NCBI GenBank assembly: GCA_041393015.1
Contig: JAWKKV010000001.1
Span: 558,001 to 622,000, forward strand
Source of the DNA: JAGQYH01 sp041393015
Lineage (GTDB): Bacteria > Bacteroidota > Bacteroidia > Chitinophagales > JADIYW01
Length of the DNA stretch: 64,000 bases
Reading direction: 5' to 3'
The translations under genes were made by a program, and so were the position numbers. Below are positions 34,677 to 43,918 of this stretch, piece after piece. The notes beneath the pieces were generated by a model. The model had not been told where the DNA came from. It made no database searches and saw only the letters and a program-made list of their open reading frames with translations. Each line of letters starts with the position of its first letter. Position 1 is the stretch's first letter.

Positions 34677-35035
34677 GCTTACAATTAACGCTTCTAACAA
34701 AATTAACAGACATTAGTTTATATTACAAATACTTCCATTAATGTGGCTACTTAACCAATTCTTCCACTAGGAATACTTCCCTAGCCTCATTGGAAAATAT
34801 GTGCTAAAGTTTAATTTACTATTTATTAAAATAACAAAGAAATTGATCGAATATCCTTCGTACACGGCTATAAGTTAAATAGGCAAATCACCTAATTAAA
34901 AAAAATTACCATATAATAATTGCGCTTACCTTCTCTTTTGTATAAGTTTAATTATTCTATGTGTGAAATCCTTCAATAGAACTTTATTCATTACGATTTT
35001 AAAACCATCGTAAAAGACATATAAACCCTTTTAAA
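34677..35035. other. Intergenic region upstream of the SdrD-like secreted protein
   Basis: About 360 A/T-rich bases between divergent genes. I see no believable frame. Two small hairpins are present: CTAGGAAT...CCCTAG near 34766-34784 and TACGAT/ATCGTA near 34994-35014, the latter about 20 bases before the next start. Promoters for both neighbours should be here. Confidence 0.5.
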
Positions 35036-37903
35036 ATGCATTCGGTAAAAACCCTTAATACCGTTCGTAGGCTGTGCTTTGTTCATAGTCAAGAACTTTT
35101 AAATCAAGTAGTTCTTCTCCGGGCAACTATGGCTAAAACATTAGCCGCTTTACTATTTGTATTACTCGTTTCTTTTAAATCCACACAGGCAATTTCATCA
35201 GAGTTAATCTTAGAAATTACAGGAAATGTTTTTTTAGATAGCAACGAAAACGGTATCAAAGATGCTAATGAATTAGAAGGCATTGAAAATGTTGTCGTTA
35301 ACCTATATGATGGTAACGAAACAATGATTAGTTCGGTGACTACTGATATAGATGGGAATTACTCTTTTGGGAATATCAGCCAAATAGAAATCTGTCGAAT
35401 AGTTTTTGATCTATCAAATGAACAAGAAGAATTATATTCTGCCTCACACCATGGCTTGAATAATGGCACATTTGTACAATTTGTACAAGTAGGGAATGTT
35501 GCCAATCTAGCACTGAAAAATAAAAATAATGATTGTGTTGAAGATGTTCCTAACGATGTGGTGAATGTAGTTCCTTGGGGACCAACTACCAAAAGAACTT
35601 TGTTAGACCATGGCGTTGGTGCGGTTACTTGTAGTGCTTATCCTTTAGATCCTGTTGATCATAGATATGTTATGGGACTTCTTAACTTACCGGAAGTAAG
35701 TACTACCGTTGATCCTCCCGGTATTCAATCTGTTGAACCTTCTTATCCTGGAATGTTTCATCATCCTGATTGGGTAGCCAATAGAATGGGCAATGTATTT
35801 GGAATTGAATTAGACGAAGAATTTAACATGTATGTTACCGCTAGTTCTCAAATATGGCAACGTGCTGTAAACGCAGGTGGCACTATGCTTACACAATCTC
35901 AAATATTAGATGTTTGGCGTTATGGAAGCATTGGTGGTGGAGAAAATGATTTGGCTGCAGCCGGTACCATTTACAAAATAGATGCCTTCACCGGAGAAGC
36001 TTCTGTTTTTGCTGTATTGCCACAACAAAATACTACGTTGCAATATTTTGGAGATGCCGGTTTATGGAGCAGAACTGCTGGTCCCGGCTTAGGTAATATC
36101 TCTTACGATTATAAAAATCAAACTTTTTATGTAACTAATTTTGAAGATGGCAAAATCTACCGAATTAGTATTGAAGGAGAAGTATTAGATGCCTATGATC
36201 CTTTAATGAGCGATGATAGTCTTCCTGGTTTCCCTGTAATGGGCGAACGTATTTGGGGAATTGATATTTATGATAACAAATTATATTTTTCTGTTTGGCA
36301 CAGTACAACACTAAATAATCCTTACAATGGCTATCCCGAAGTATATTCAATAGAATTAAATGAGGATGGCAGTTTTATTGGTAATGAACAGCTAGAATTT
36401 ACATTTTCTGTTCCTAACTACCCTAATATTTATTCTCCAATTTCTGATATAGATTTTAATGAAAATGGTAGAATGTTGGTAGCACAACGCACCATGCTAA
36501 ACAATGTAACGGTTTATAACCATCAAAGTGCTGCCGGTATTTTTGATTATAACGAAAGCACAGGCAAATGGGAAAACACAGGTAAACTCAGAGTGGGTCA
36601 TTCAGGTCCTTCAGAGTGCTACGGTGGTGGTGCTTGGGATCCATCAAGAGATATGATCTGGTTAAGTAGTGCAGATATTAATGCCGGTTGGGGCCCTCAT
36701 GGATTAATGGGTGTAAACATTAATCAATTTGGACCAGGTTTCAATCAAGCAACAGAATGGGCAGTGGTTCCTTATACTCCTCCTGGCTTTACTGAGGATG
36801 TAAAAGGCTTTGGTGGAGACATCGTTTTAGCGAATTTAAATCGTTACCATAACTGCGAAAAACCACAAGTAGAAGTGGGGAATTACATTTGGGAAGACCT
36901 TAATGGTGATGGAATACAAGGAGCAAGCGAACAACCTATCAAAGGATTAAAAGTACAGTTATACAATAGTGAACAAGAGCTAATTGCTCAGGCCATTACA
37001 GATGAGGGAGGCCATTATTATTTCAATGAAAATAACGTTGATGTATTTGGAATCAATGTTTCCAACATTGGTAATGTTTTTCCTAATTCAGGCGCATTCA
37101 CCGGTTTATTAGAAAATGAGACTTATTACATTGTGGTTGGAAAAGGTCAAACAGAAAATGATTTACTTACATTAAATGGTAAGATCTACGAATTGACAGC
37201 TGCCAATACAGGCAATTTAGAAATGATAGATTCTGACGGTTTAAAAGACATCAACTTCTTTAATGGTCTGCCTTATCATCAATTTAGTGTTGGTAGTGTG
37301 AATGACAATGTCCATAATTACGATTTTGGATGGAAACTAATTGAACCTTTAGAATTTGATGCCGTTGGCATGGACAATAGTTATTCTCAGTTAGAGTGGG
37401 AAACCATTCAAGAGGTCAATAGCGATTATTTTGAAGTTCAATGGTCATTAGATGGTCAATCTTGGGAAACATTAGAAGAAGTAACTGCCGCAGGTTATTA
37501 CATTGGAGAACAAAATTATTCTTTAAATCATACCGATCCATATATGGGTAAAAACTATTACCAACTAAAGTGGGTGGATTATGATGGCAGTATTGTTTAT
37601 AGCGAAGTAAAGATGGTGGAGTTTACCAAAATAGTAGAGCCAGAAGAACCATTAGCAAGTGATCAAGTAACTTTTCCAAATCCTATATCCGGAAATTTAC
37701 CGCTGCACTTTAACGTAAATGATTTCAACGAAGCTAACATTGATATTTACTGTGTCAATGGAGATTTAATGTGGAAAGGAAAAACTTTTAATCAAAACAC
37801 AGATGTAAATGTATCTCATTTTGCTTCAGGTACTTATATTTTAATTATGAATATTAATAATACTCAAGAGACCTTAGTAGAGAAGTTTATTATCAGAAAC
37901 TAG
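35036..37903 (+). CDS. Large secreted SdrD-B-repeat protein with T9SS sorting domain
   Basis: 955-aa surface or secreted protein. Two SdrD/CNA-B-like domains: about residues 60-130 (ITGNVFLDSNENGIKDANE) and 615-765 (VGNYIWEDLNGDGIQGASEQ), both with the calcium-loop-like DxNxxGxxD. Between them lies a ~480-residue region that reads like a beta-propeller (repeated YVTxx, KIYRIS, DIYDNKLYFSVW). Then a fibronectin-like segment and a T9SS tail (TFPNPISGNLPLHF, SGTYILIMN). The ATG at 35036 gives a 50-residue leader; an internal ATG at 35129 (MAKTLAALLFVLLVSF) would give a standard signal peptide. The upstream A/T-rich context favours 35036, the leader shape favours 35129; unresolved. Confidence 0.86.
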   Translation: MHSVKTLNTVRRLCFVHSQELLNQVVLLRATMAKTLAALLFVLLVSFKSTQAISSELILEITGNVFLDSNENGIKDANELEGIENVVVNLYDGNETMISSVTTDIDGNYSFGNISQIEICRIVFDLSNEQEELYSASHHGLNNGTFVQFVQVGNVANLALKNKNNDCVEDVPNDVVNVVPWGPTTKRTLLDHGVGAVTCSAYPLDPVDHRYVMGLLNLPEVSTTVDPPGIQSVEPSYPGMFHHPDWVANRMGNVFGIELDEEFNMYVTASSQIWQRAVNAGGTMLTQSQILDVWRYGSIGGGENDLAAAGTIYKIDAFTGEASVFAVLPQQNTTLQYFGDAGLWSRTAGPGLGNISYDYKNQTFYVTNFEDGKIYRISIEGEVLDAYDPLMSDDSLPGFPVMGERIWGIDIYDNKLYFSVWHSTTLNNPYNGYPEVYSIELNEDGSFIGNEQLEFTFSVPNYPNIYSPISDIDFNENGRMLVAQRTMLNNVTVYNHQSAAGIFDYNESTGKWENTGKLRVGHSGPSECYGGGAWDPSRDMIWLSSADINAGWGPHGLMGVNINQFGPGFNQATEWAVVPYTPPGFTEDVKGFGGDIVLANLNRYHNCEKPQVEVGNYIWEDLNGDGIQGASEQPIKGLKVQLYNSEQELIAQAITDEGGHYYFNENNVDVFGINVSNIGNVFPNSGAFTGLLENETYYIVVGKGQTENDLLTLNGKIYELTAANTGNLEMIDSDGLKDINFFNGLPYHQFSVGSVNDNVHNYDFGWKLIEPLEFDAVGMDNSYSQLEWETIQEVNSDYFEVQWSLDGQSWETLEEVTAAGYYIGEQNYSLNHTDPYMGKNYYQLKWVDYDGSIVYSEVKMVEFTKIVEPEEPLASDQVTFPNPISGNLPLHFNVNDFNEANIDIYCVNGDLMWKGKTFNQNTDVNVSHFASGTYILIMNINNTQETLVEKFIIRN

Positions 37904-37937
37904 TAATAGAATACTTAGTCAATTTTATGTTTATAGG

Positions 37938-37978
37938 AAAGAGGATGTCTCACAAATGAGCATCCTCTTTGTGTTTTT
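37938..37978 (+). terminator. Rho-independent terminator after the SdrD-like gene
   Basis: AAAGAGGATG and CATCCTCTTT form a perfect 10-bp stem with a 13-base loop, followed by GTGTTTTT. It separates the secreted protein from the sigma factor gene. Confidence 0.88.
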
Positions 37979-38064
37979 AGCTTTTGTTCATTTTATATCA
38001 TGGGTTAAATAGTGCCAATTCATATGTTTTTATAATATTTATACAAATAACTTAGGTTATAGGT

Positions 38065-38637
38065 ATGCAAAAATTCGACAATGAATATTATTTGAATGGC
38101 ATTAAAGCTAGAGACAATGAGGTTCTTACATCCATTTATAAAGAATTTTTAGGAGCAGTTACTTCGTTTGTGATAAAAAATAAAGGTCAACAAGAAGATG
38201 CGAAAGATATTTTCAACAAAGTAATTTATCAATTTACCGCCCGATTAGAGAGGGACACCATCGAGATTAATTCCAAATTTGAAGCCTATCTATTTACGGC
38301 TTGTAAAAATATGTGGAGACGTGAATTAATGAAAATGGAAAGAAGTAGGGTAACGAATTCAAACATTAAGGAACTGTATTACGATGAAAGTGATCTGACA
38401 ATGGCAACTTTAGAACAAGAAAGATGGGAGTTATTTAATCAAAAAGTGTTGGAGCTATCTGAAAATTGCAACAAGATTTTAACACTATTTTTCCAAAAAT
38501 TATCGAGTAAAGAAATCATGATTCAATTGGAGTATGGTTCTGAAGTTACTGTACGACAACGCATTTTTAAATGCAAAACTAAGCTCGCAGAATTGATCAA
38601 AGGAGATAATAGGTACAATGAATTAATGAGCAACTAA
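38065..38637 (+). CDS. ECF-type RNA polymerase sigma factor
   Basis: Sigma-70 family protein of 190 aa with region 2 at about residues 15-95 (EFLGAVTSFVIKN, EDAKDIFNKVI, FEAYLFTACKNMWRRELMK) and region 4 at about 125-185 (LELSENCNKILTLFF, SSKEIMIQLEYGSEVTVRQRIFKCK). It is followed after seven bases by its probable anti-sigma factor and further on by a lipoprotein related to that anti-sigma factor. Targets unknown; the secreted genes upstream are candidates by position only. Confidence 0.88.
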   Translation: MQKFDNEYYLNGIKARDNEVLTSIYKEFLGAVTSFVIKNKGQQEDAKDIFNKVIYQFTARLERDTIEINSKFEAYLFTACKNMWRRELMKMERSRVTNSNIKELYYDESDLTMATLEQERWELFNQKVLELSENCNKILTLFFQKLSSKEIMIQLEYGSEVTVRQRIFKCKTKLAELIKGDNRYNELMSN

Positions 38638-38644
38638 TTTGATA

Positions 38645-39454
38645 ATGGACTACTCTGAAGACATACAAAAACAAATTGAAGCATACTTACTAGGAACGCT
38701 TAGTGAGGTTGAATTACGGCAATTTGAAGCGCTTTTGGAAGAAGATGATTCACTGGCCACGTTTGTTGGGAACCTCAAAGAAGTAAATGAAGTGCTTCAA
38801 AATGATTCATGGGCATTTTCTGATTTAGATATCAATAACCCCAAAACAAAAGAATATCTAGATTTCTATTTAGATGATAAAAACAAAGCTTTTTATAATC
38901 AGCTAAAAGATTTATCAAATGGCAAGGAAAAGAAAAAATTCAATATCCGAACACTTTGGCAAGTAGCTAGTGTTGCAGCGCTGATAGTTATTGGCATTTT
39001 TATTTTTAAGCCTTCCAATTCCATAGACTACAATCAACTATATAGCTCCTATATGAATGTTGACGAAATACCATCATTTACCGAAAGAGGAATAAACGAT
39101 AGTGTGTTCGCTTTAATAGAAAAAAATTTTAATGCTAAAAATTATAGCCAAACCATTGAAATTATTTCAATGTACGAAACCAATTTCCCACCAGAAAAAA
39201 CTGATTTTATCAATATATACAAAGGGATTACTTACACTGAATTAGGACGATATGATGAGGCCACAAGTCTTTTATCTGAAGAAAGTGTTTTCTCTGAATC
39301 GCTTTACAATCAAATGTCGCAGTGGTTTTTAGCTTTAAACTATTTAAAAGCTGAAAAAATAGCTGAAGCCAAACAAATTCTAAAGGAAATTGCTAAAAAT
39401 AAGCAACACTACAAGTTTGAAGAAGCTAGGGCTATTCTCAAAAAACTAGACTAG
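38645..39454 (+). CDS. Membrane anti-sigma factor with periplasmic helical-repeat domain
   Basis: 269-aa single-pass protein. Residues 1-60 resemble an anti-sigma cytoplasmic helix domain (IEAYLLGTLSEVELRQFE and ALLEEDDSLATFV), without zinc ligands. A membrane helix lies at about 103-122. Residues 127-269 form a periplasmic TPR-like helical domain (IDYNQLYSSYMNVDEIPSF, then helices to the final ARAILKKLD). That outer domain is duplicated in the lipoprotein encoded 287 bases downstream. The ATG at 38645 is chosen over a TTG six bases earlier. Role inferred from position after the sigma gene and from topology. Confidence 0.82.
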   Translation: MDYSEDIQKQIEAYLLGTLSEVELRQFEALLEEDDSLATFVGNLKEVNEVLQNDSWAFSDLDINNPKTKEYLDFYLDDKNKAFYNQLKDLSNGKEKKKFNIRTLWQVASVAALIVIGIFIFKPSNSIDYNQLYSSYMNVDEIPSFTERGINDSVFALIEKNFNAKNYSQTIEIISMYETNFPPEKTDFINIYKGITYTELGRYDEATSLLSEESVFSESLYNQMSQWFLALNYLKAEKIAEAKQILKEIAKNKQHYKFEEARAILKKLD

Positions 39455-39741
39455 TTCGAGCCTTCCTTGTATGACTGCATAATAATTGGAGTATCTTCAA
39501 CGCCGTCATAGTTTTAGAATGAATACTAACAACTAAGTGGCGTTTAATATTTATAAAAATTGTATGGTCATTAAAAATATATGATATTTAGTCTATAATC
39601 AGCTGTAAACCCCTTATTTTATAGTAAAAATGAATTATTCTAAAAAATTATTTATTTAATGGGTAACGAATTAGAACAAACAAGAACTATAGATCAAAAG
39701 CAATAAAATTCAATCAATAACTAATATCTAAAACTTAAAAA
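39455..39741. other. Leader region of the sensor-domain lipoprotein
   Basis: 287 A/T-rich bases with no credible frame. Probably contains a separate promoter for the lipoprotein, which would uncouple its dose from that of the sigma/anti-sigma pair. No clear TAnnTTTG element was found. Confidence 0.4.
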
Positions 39742-40251
39742 ATGAAAACAAAAACAATTTTAGGAGCGACGGTTTTATCAATCATAATACTTGCTTCATG
39801 CAGCCAAAACAAAGAAAAGTCAGTTGACTTTGACGGTTTAATTAGTACTTATATGTCGGTAGATGACATTCCATCTTTTACGCAAAGAGGAAGTGTAGAT
39901 AGCGTACTGAATATCATTGAAACATCATTTAACTCAAAAAATTACGAAGCAGTAAATGATATCATTATCAAGAATCAAGAATCTTTTGCCGATGGCGACA
40001 AAGATATTGTTTATATCTACCAAGGAGTTTCTTATGCTAAAAGAGGCATGTATACAGAAGCTTATAATGTATTGGCCAATAATGAAATTTATGAAAATTC
40101 ATTATACGAACAAATGGCCAACTGGTATTTAGCCATGTCGATGATGAAAACTCAAAATGTAAGTGAAGCGAAAAAATTATTCACTGCATTTGCTAAAGAT
40201 CCAAGTCACTATAAGCAAGAAGAGGCAAAAGAAATTTTGAAAAAATTATAA
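39742..40251 (+). CDS. Lipoprotein copy of the anti-sigma factor's sensor domain
   Basis: 169 aa with a lipoprotein signal (SIIILASC, lipid on the Cys at about residue 20). The mature part aligns end to end, nearly without gaps, with the periplasmic part of the anti-sigma factor upstream: FDGLISTYMSVDDIPSFTQRG against YNQLYSSYMNVDEIPSFTERG, IETSFNSKNY against IEKNFNAKNY, IYQGVSYAKRGMYTEA against IYKGITYTELGRYDEA, and EEAKEILKKL against EEARAILKKL. TPR-like helices. A plausible role is a partner, competitor or ligand-binding form of the sensor, but this is not established. A 287-base gap with no gene precedes it, and a terminator follows. Confidence 0.85.
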   Translation: MKTKTILGATVLSIIILASCSQNKEKSVDFDGLISTYMSVDDIPSFTQRGSVDSVLNIIETSFNSKNYEAVNDIIIKNQESFADGDKDIVYIYQGVSYAKRGMYTEAYNVLANNEIYENSLYEQMANWYLAMSMMKTQNVSEAKKLFTAFAKDPSHYKQEEAKEILKKL

Positions 40252-40280
40252 CAAATTTTACCACAACCACAACCAATTGA

Positions 40281-40313
40281 AACCTGTTCGGTATTACTGA
40301 ACAGGTTTTTTTT
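40281..40313 (+). terminator. Rho-independent terminator after the lipoprotein gene
   Basis: AACCTGTTC and GAACAGGTT form a perfect 9-bp stem with an 8-9 base loop followed by an eight-T run. Confidence 0.9.
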
Positions 40314-40384
40314 ATAAACAACATCAATGTCTGATGCAATGGATGTTGATGTTAGAACCATTATTTAAGAAACATCTATTTCCC

Positions 40385-40392
40385 TATATTTG
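40385..40392 (+). promoter_or_regulatory. Putative -7 element for xth
   Basis: TATATTTG, an exact TAnnTTTG match, 23 bases before the xth ATG. No convincing -33 TTG at standard spacing was found. Confidence 0.4.
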
Positions 40393-40415
40393 CGAATCCA
40401 AAAAAATGACAAACT

Positions 40416-41186
40416 ATGGCCAAAGTATTTATTTCTTTTAATGTAAACGGCATTAGAGCCTCAGTAAAAAAAGGCTTTTATGATACGATTGCAGAACTCG
40501 ACGCGGATATTGTTTGCTTGCAAGAAACGAAAGCACAAGACGATCAAGTTTTAGAGGCATTAAAGGATTTGGAAGGCTATCATATTTTGGTTAACTCGGC
40601 TACGAAAAAAGGATATTCCGGCACTTGTATTTTATCGAAAGAAGAACCTATTGCCACTTCAGTAGATATGGGTGTTGAAGAACATGACAATGAAGGCAGA
40701 ATTACAAGAGTAGAGTTTGAAGACTTCCAATTGGTAAATGTGTATGTTCCCAATAGCGGAAGCGGTTTAAAACGATTGGATTATAGAGCGCAATGGGATG
40801 CCGATTTTACTAATTACCTAGAAGATCTAAACAACAAAAAGCCATTGATCATTACCGGTGATTTGAATGTTGCCAGAGAGCCTATTGATTTGGCAAATCC
40901 AAAATCAAACTACAACAAAACTTCTGGTTATACGCAAGTTGAAATTGATGGCTTGAATAATCTGTTAGACAAAGGTTTTATTGACTCATTTAGAGCATTA
41001 CATCCCGATAAAGTGAAATATTCCTTCTGGAATCAACGGTTTAGAGCTAGAGAAACAAACGCCGGCTGGAGAATTGATTATTTTCTTGTGCCGGAAAGTT
41101 TAGATGATAGAATTATTTCTGCCGACATTTTAAATGATGTGTATGGCAGTGATCACTGTCCGGTAGAGTTGGTGATGGATTTATAG
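40416..41186 (+). CDS. xth: Exodeoxyribonuclease III / AP endonuclease
   Basis: DNA-repair enzyme that cuts at abasic sites and removes 3' nucleotides. The 256 aa show the family motifs SFNVNGIRA, CLQETKA (catalytic Glu), VYVPNSG, TGDLNVAREPIDLANP, GWRIDYFL and the terminal GSDHCPVEL with the catalytic Asp-His. A single-gene unit bracketed by hairpins on both sides. Confidence 0.95.
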   Translation: MAKVFISFNVNGIRASVKKGFYDTIAELDADIVCLQETKAQDDQVLEALKDLEGYHILVNSATKKGYSGTCILSKEEPIATSVDMGVEEHDNEGRITRVEFEDFQLVNVYVPNSGSGLKRLDYRAQWDADFTNYLEDLNNKKPLIITGDLNVAREPIDLANPKSNYNKTSGYTQVEIDGLNNLLDKGFIDSFRALHPDKVKYSFWNQRFRARETNAGWRIDYFLVPESLDDRIISADILNDVYGSDHCPVELVMDL

Positions 41187-41192
41187 AAGTTT

Positions 41193-41230
41193 ATAGAACC
41201 TGTTAGGTTCGCGAACCTAACAGGTTCTAT
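41193..41230. terminator. 38-base perfect palindrome, probable bidirectional terminator
   Basis: A 19-base arm beginning ATAGAACCTGTTAGGTT is followed by its exact reverse complement, centred on GCGC-type TCGCGA sequence, with almost no loop. T-rich flank on the plus side (TTTTGGG) is short. It follows the xth stop by six bases. The core AACCTGTT also occurs in the terminator upstream of xth. Confidence 0.7.
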
Positions 41231-41303
41231 TTTGGGTATTAAGTACAAATTTTCTTTGAAAAAATTTATACTAGATACTATCTACTCAATACTAATTACT
41301 TGT

Positions 41304-43784
41304 CTAGTCTTTAATATAAACTCTCTTTACTCTTTCTGAGATATTAGTCAATAACTCATAAGGAATGGTGCCAATTCTAGCCGCGGCATCAACCAAAGAA
41401 ATGTTTTTACCAAAAATTTCTACTTCATCACCTGCTCTTGGATTATCGATATAGGTTACATCCACCATGGTCAAATCCATGCAGATATTGCCCACAATTC
41501 TTGCTTGTTTGCCTTTGATGAAAACCGATCCTTTGCCATTGCTCAATCTTCTATCCAAACCATCGGCATAACCAATTGGCAAAATGGCTAAAGTAGTATC
41601 GTTCAGTAGTTCTCCTTTTCTGCCATAACCTACGGTTTCTCCTTTCTTTACTTTTTTGATTTGGGCAATCTTAGTTTTTAAAGTGCCTACAGGAATTAAT
41701 CTATCTTGAATAGAACTAGTAGTATCCACTCCATACATACCAATTCCTAAACGCACCCAATCGTATTGTGACCCTGTAAATCTTACAATTCCGGCAGAAT
41801 TTAAAATGTGTCGTTTAATATCGTATTCAAAAGCTTCTAATACTCTACCAGATGACTTTTTAAACAATTGCAATTGCTCAAATGTATAGCTATCATGTGC
41901 CGAATCTTCTACCGCCGCTAAGTGAGAAAAAACAGAAATAAGCTTAATGCCTTTAATAGATTTAATCAACTCAATAGCCTGATCAATCTCATCCACCATA
42001 ATACCCAATCGATGCATTCCGGTATCAATCTTTAAATGAATGCCCAATTCTTTGGTTGCATCCATTCCTTTGGTTTTAATTCTTCCAATGATCTCTTCTA
42101 ATTGTTCAATAGAATAAACCTCCGGTTCTAAATGGTAATCAATTAAAATAGATAAATCATCATAGCCGGCATTCATCACCATAATTGGACACCTAATGCC
42201 TGCATTCCTCAATTTTACCCCTTCATCAGGATAAGCTACTGCCAAAGTGGCAACGCCTTGCTTTTCTAATACACTGGCAATCTCAACACTTCCGGCGCCA
42301 TAACTAAAGGCTTTTACCATCGCTACAATGCCGGTTTCATCTTTTACAAACTTCTTATATAGTTTTAAGTTGTTTACTAAATGATTCAAATTAATCTCTA
42401 AAACTGTTCTATGTGATTGTAATTCTAGTTTTTGAACGATGCGCTCAAATTCAAAAACTCTTGCGCCTTTAATTAAAATGATCTCGTTGTTAAAAGCATC
42501 ATAAGCCATGTTTTCTAGCAAGTCGTCAGTAGAAGCATATGCGCTAAAAAGAAAACCATGGGTTTTAAACTTATCGTGATTTCTCTTAAAAATTGGACCA
42601 ACGCCAACCAATTTTTTGATGCTGTATGTTTGTGCTAAACCAATAATATTTTTAACAAAATCTTCCTCACTAATACCTGTTTGCATAAACTCTGACAACA
42701 CCAAAGTTCTGTCTTTAATAGAAGGCTGCTCATCTAGAAACTGTAAAGCAATCTTCAATGATTCCAAATCTGCACTGTAAGTATCATCAATAATGGTACA
42801 ACTGTTGGCACCATATTTCAACTCCATGCGCATGGGCACATTTTTCAACTCCAATACCCTTCTTTGAATGGCAGCAATATCGTAATCCAAAATCAATAAA
42901 GTAGCAATACAATGGCAAACATTTTCAATAGAAGCCTTGTCTGTAAATGGAACGTGGAAGTCGTGTTGACTTTCATTAAAATTGAAGGTAATAATGGTAT
43001 GGCTTCCTTTTCTTTGAATTTTTATAGGAATATCTGCTTGATCTGACGTTCCCCAACTAACCGTATTTTCTGACGCCGCCAATGCTTCTCGTACCAATGT
43101 TTGATCGAAAGAATAAATTATGGTGGCCGCGTTTTGTGCCAACTTTAACTTCTCTGCTAACTTTTCTTCTCTACTCGAAAATCCAGCATCATGTGCCGGT
43201 CCAATATTAGTAATAATAACGATTGCCGGATCAATGATGGGAGCAATCTTCTCCATTTCAGCCGTTTGGGAAATGCCCGCTTCAAAGATGCCTAACTCAT
43301 GTTCATCATCAATATTTAAAACCGATAATGGCACACCAATTTGAGAGTTGTAACTCTTTGGACTTTTAACCACTTTAATATCTGGACCAATTAACTGGTA
43401 CAACCATTCTTTGACAATGGTTTTTCCATTGCTTCCTGTTATGCCAATAGTTGGAATGGCAAAAATATTTCTATGGTGGACCGCTAATTGCTGCAAAGCC
43501 TCCAACGTATCTGGCACGACTAAAAAAGTAGCTTCTTCAAAATCTTCGTTGATAAATTCTTCGTTGTCGATGACAAAAACATTAATGCCTGCTAGGTAAA
43601 CTTCATTGATGTATTTATGTCCATCGTTCTTTTCTCCTTTCAGTGCCCAGAAAACATTGTTTTCTCCATCTTTAACTTTTCTACTATCAATGATAATATA
43701 CTGAACAGAGGCAGATAAATTTGCATCATTGCCTACCATTTTGGCATTCAGAATATTTTTTAATTGTTCTACAGAATATTTCAA
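41304..43784 (-). CDS. murF-alr: Bifunctional MurF ligase / alanine racemase
   Basis: Fusion of two steps of peptidoglycan supply. Residues 1 to about 455 are MurF (UDP-MurNAc-tripeptide:D-Ala-D-Ala ligase), with the P loop GITGSNGKT, the NIGPAHDAGF segment and DDTYSADLESLK. Residues from about 458 are a fold-III alanine racemase, with the PLP lysine in VAMVKAFSYGAG, the FSHLAAVED and HILNSAGI segments, and the catalytic Tyr in RLGIGMYG and GYGRKGE. 826 aa. This fusion is well known in Bacteroidota; it makes D-Ala directly for D-Ala-D-Ala. No neighbours in operon. Confidence 0.95.
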   Translation of the reverse strand: MKYSVEQLKNILNAKMVGNDANLSASVQYIIIDSRKVKDGENNVFWALKGEKNDGHKYINEVYLAGINVFVIDNEEFINEDFEEATFLVVPDTLEALQQLAVHHRNIFAIPTIGITGSNGKTIVKEWLYQLIGPDIKVVKSPKSYNSQIGVPLSVLNIDDEHELGIFEAGISQTAEMEKIAPIIDPAIVIITNIGPAHDAGFSSREEKLAEKLKLAQNAATIIYSFDQTLVREALAASENTVSWGTSDQADIPIKIQRKGSHTIITFNFNESQHDFHVPFTDKASIENVCHCIATLLILDYDIAAIQRRVLELKNVPMRMELKYGANSCTIIDDTYSADLESLKIALQFLDEQPSIKDRTLVLSEFMQTGISEEDFVKNIIGLAQTYSIKKLVGVGPIFKRNHDKFKTHGFLFSAYASTDDLLENMAYDAFNNEIILIKGARVFEFERIVQKLELQSHRTVLEINLNHLVNNLKLYKKFVKDETGIVAMVKAFSYGAGSVEIASVLEKQGVATLAVAYPDEGVKLRNAGIRCPIMVMNAGYDDLSILIDYHLEPEVYSIEQLEEIIGRIKTKGMDATKELGIHLKIDTGMHRLGIMVDEIDQAIELIKSIKGIKLISVFSHLAAVEDSAHDSYTFEQLQLFKKSSGRVLEAFEYDIKRHILNSAGIVRFTGSQYDWVRLGIGMYGVDTTSSIQDRLIPVGTLKTKIAQIKKVKKGETVGYGRKGELLNDTTLAILPIGYADGLDRRLSNGKGSVFIKGKQARIVGNICMDLTMVDVTYIDNPRAGDEVEIFGKNISLVDAAARIGTIPYELLTNISERVKRVYIKD

Positions 43785-43918
43785 ATTGAGAATTGATTTA
43801 GATTCAACCGCAAAGATTGGAAATTGCGTTGTTTATCTAAAAAACATATTGTTGATAAGGTCGAATTGTTATTAAGATGATATGCTGTTGATGTAAATCG
43901 CGACCAACTAGATTCAAA

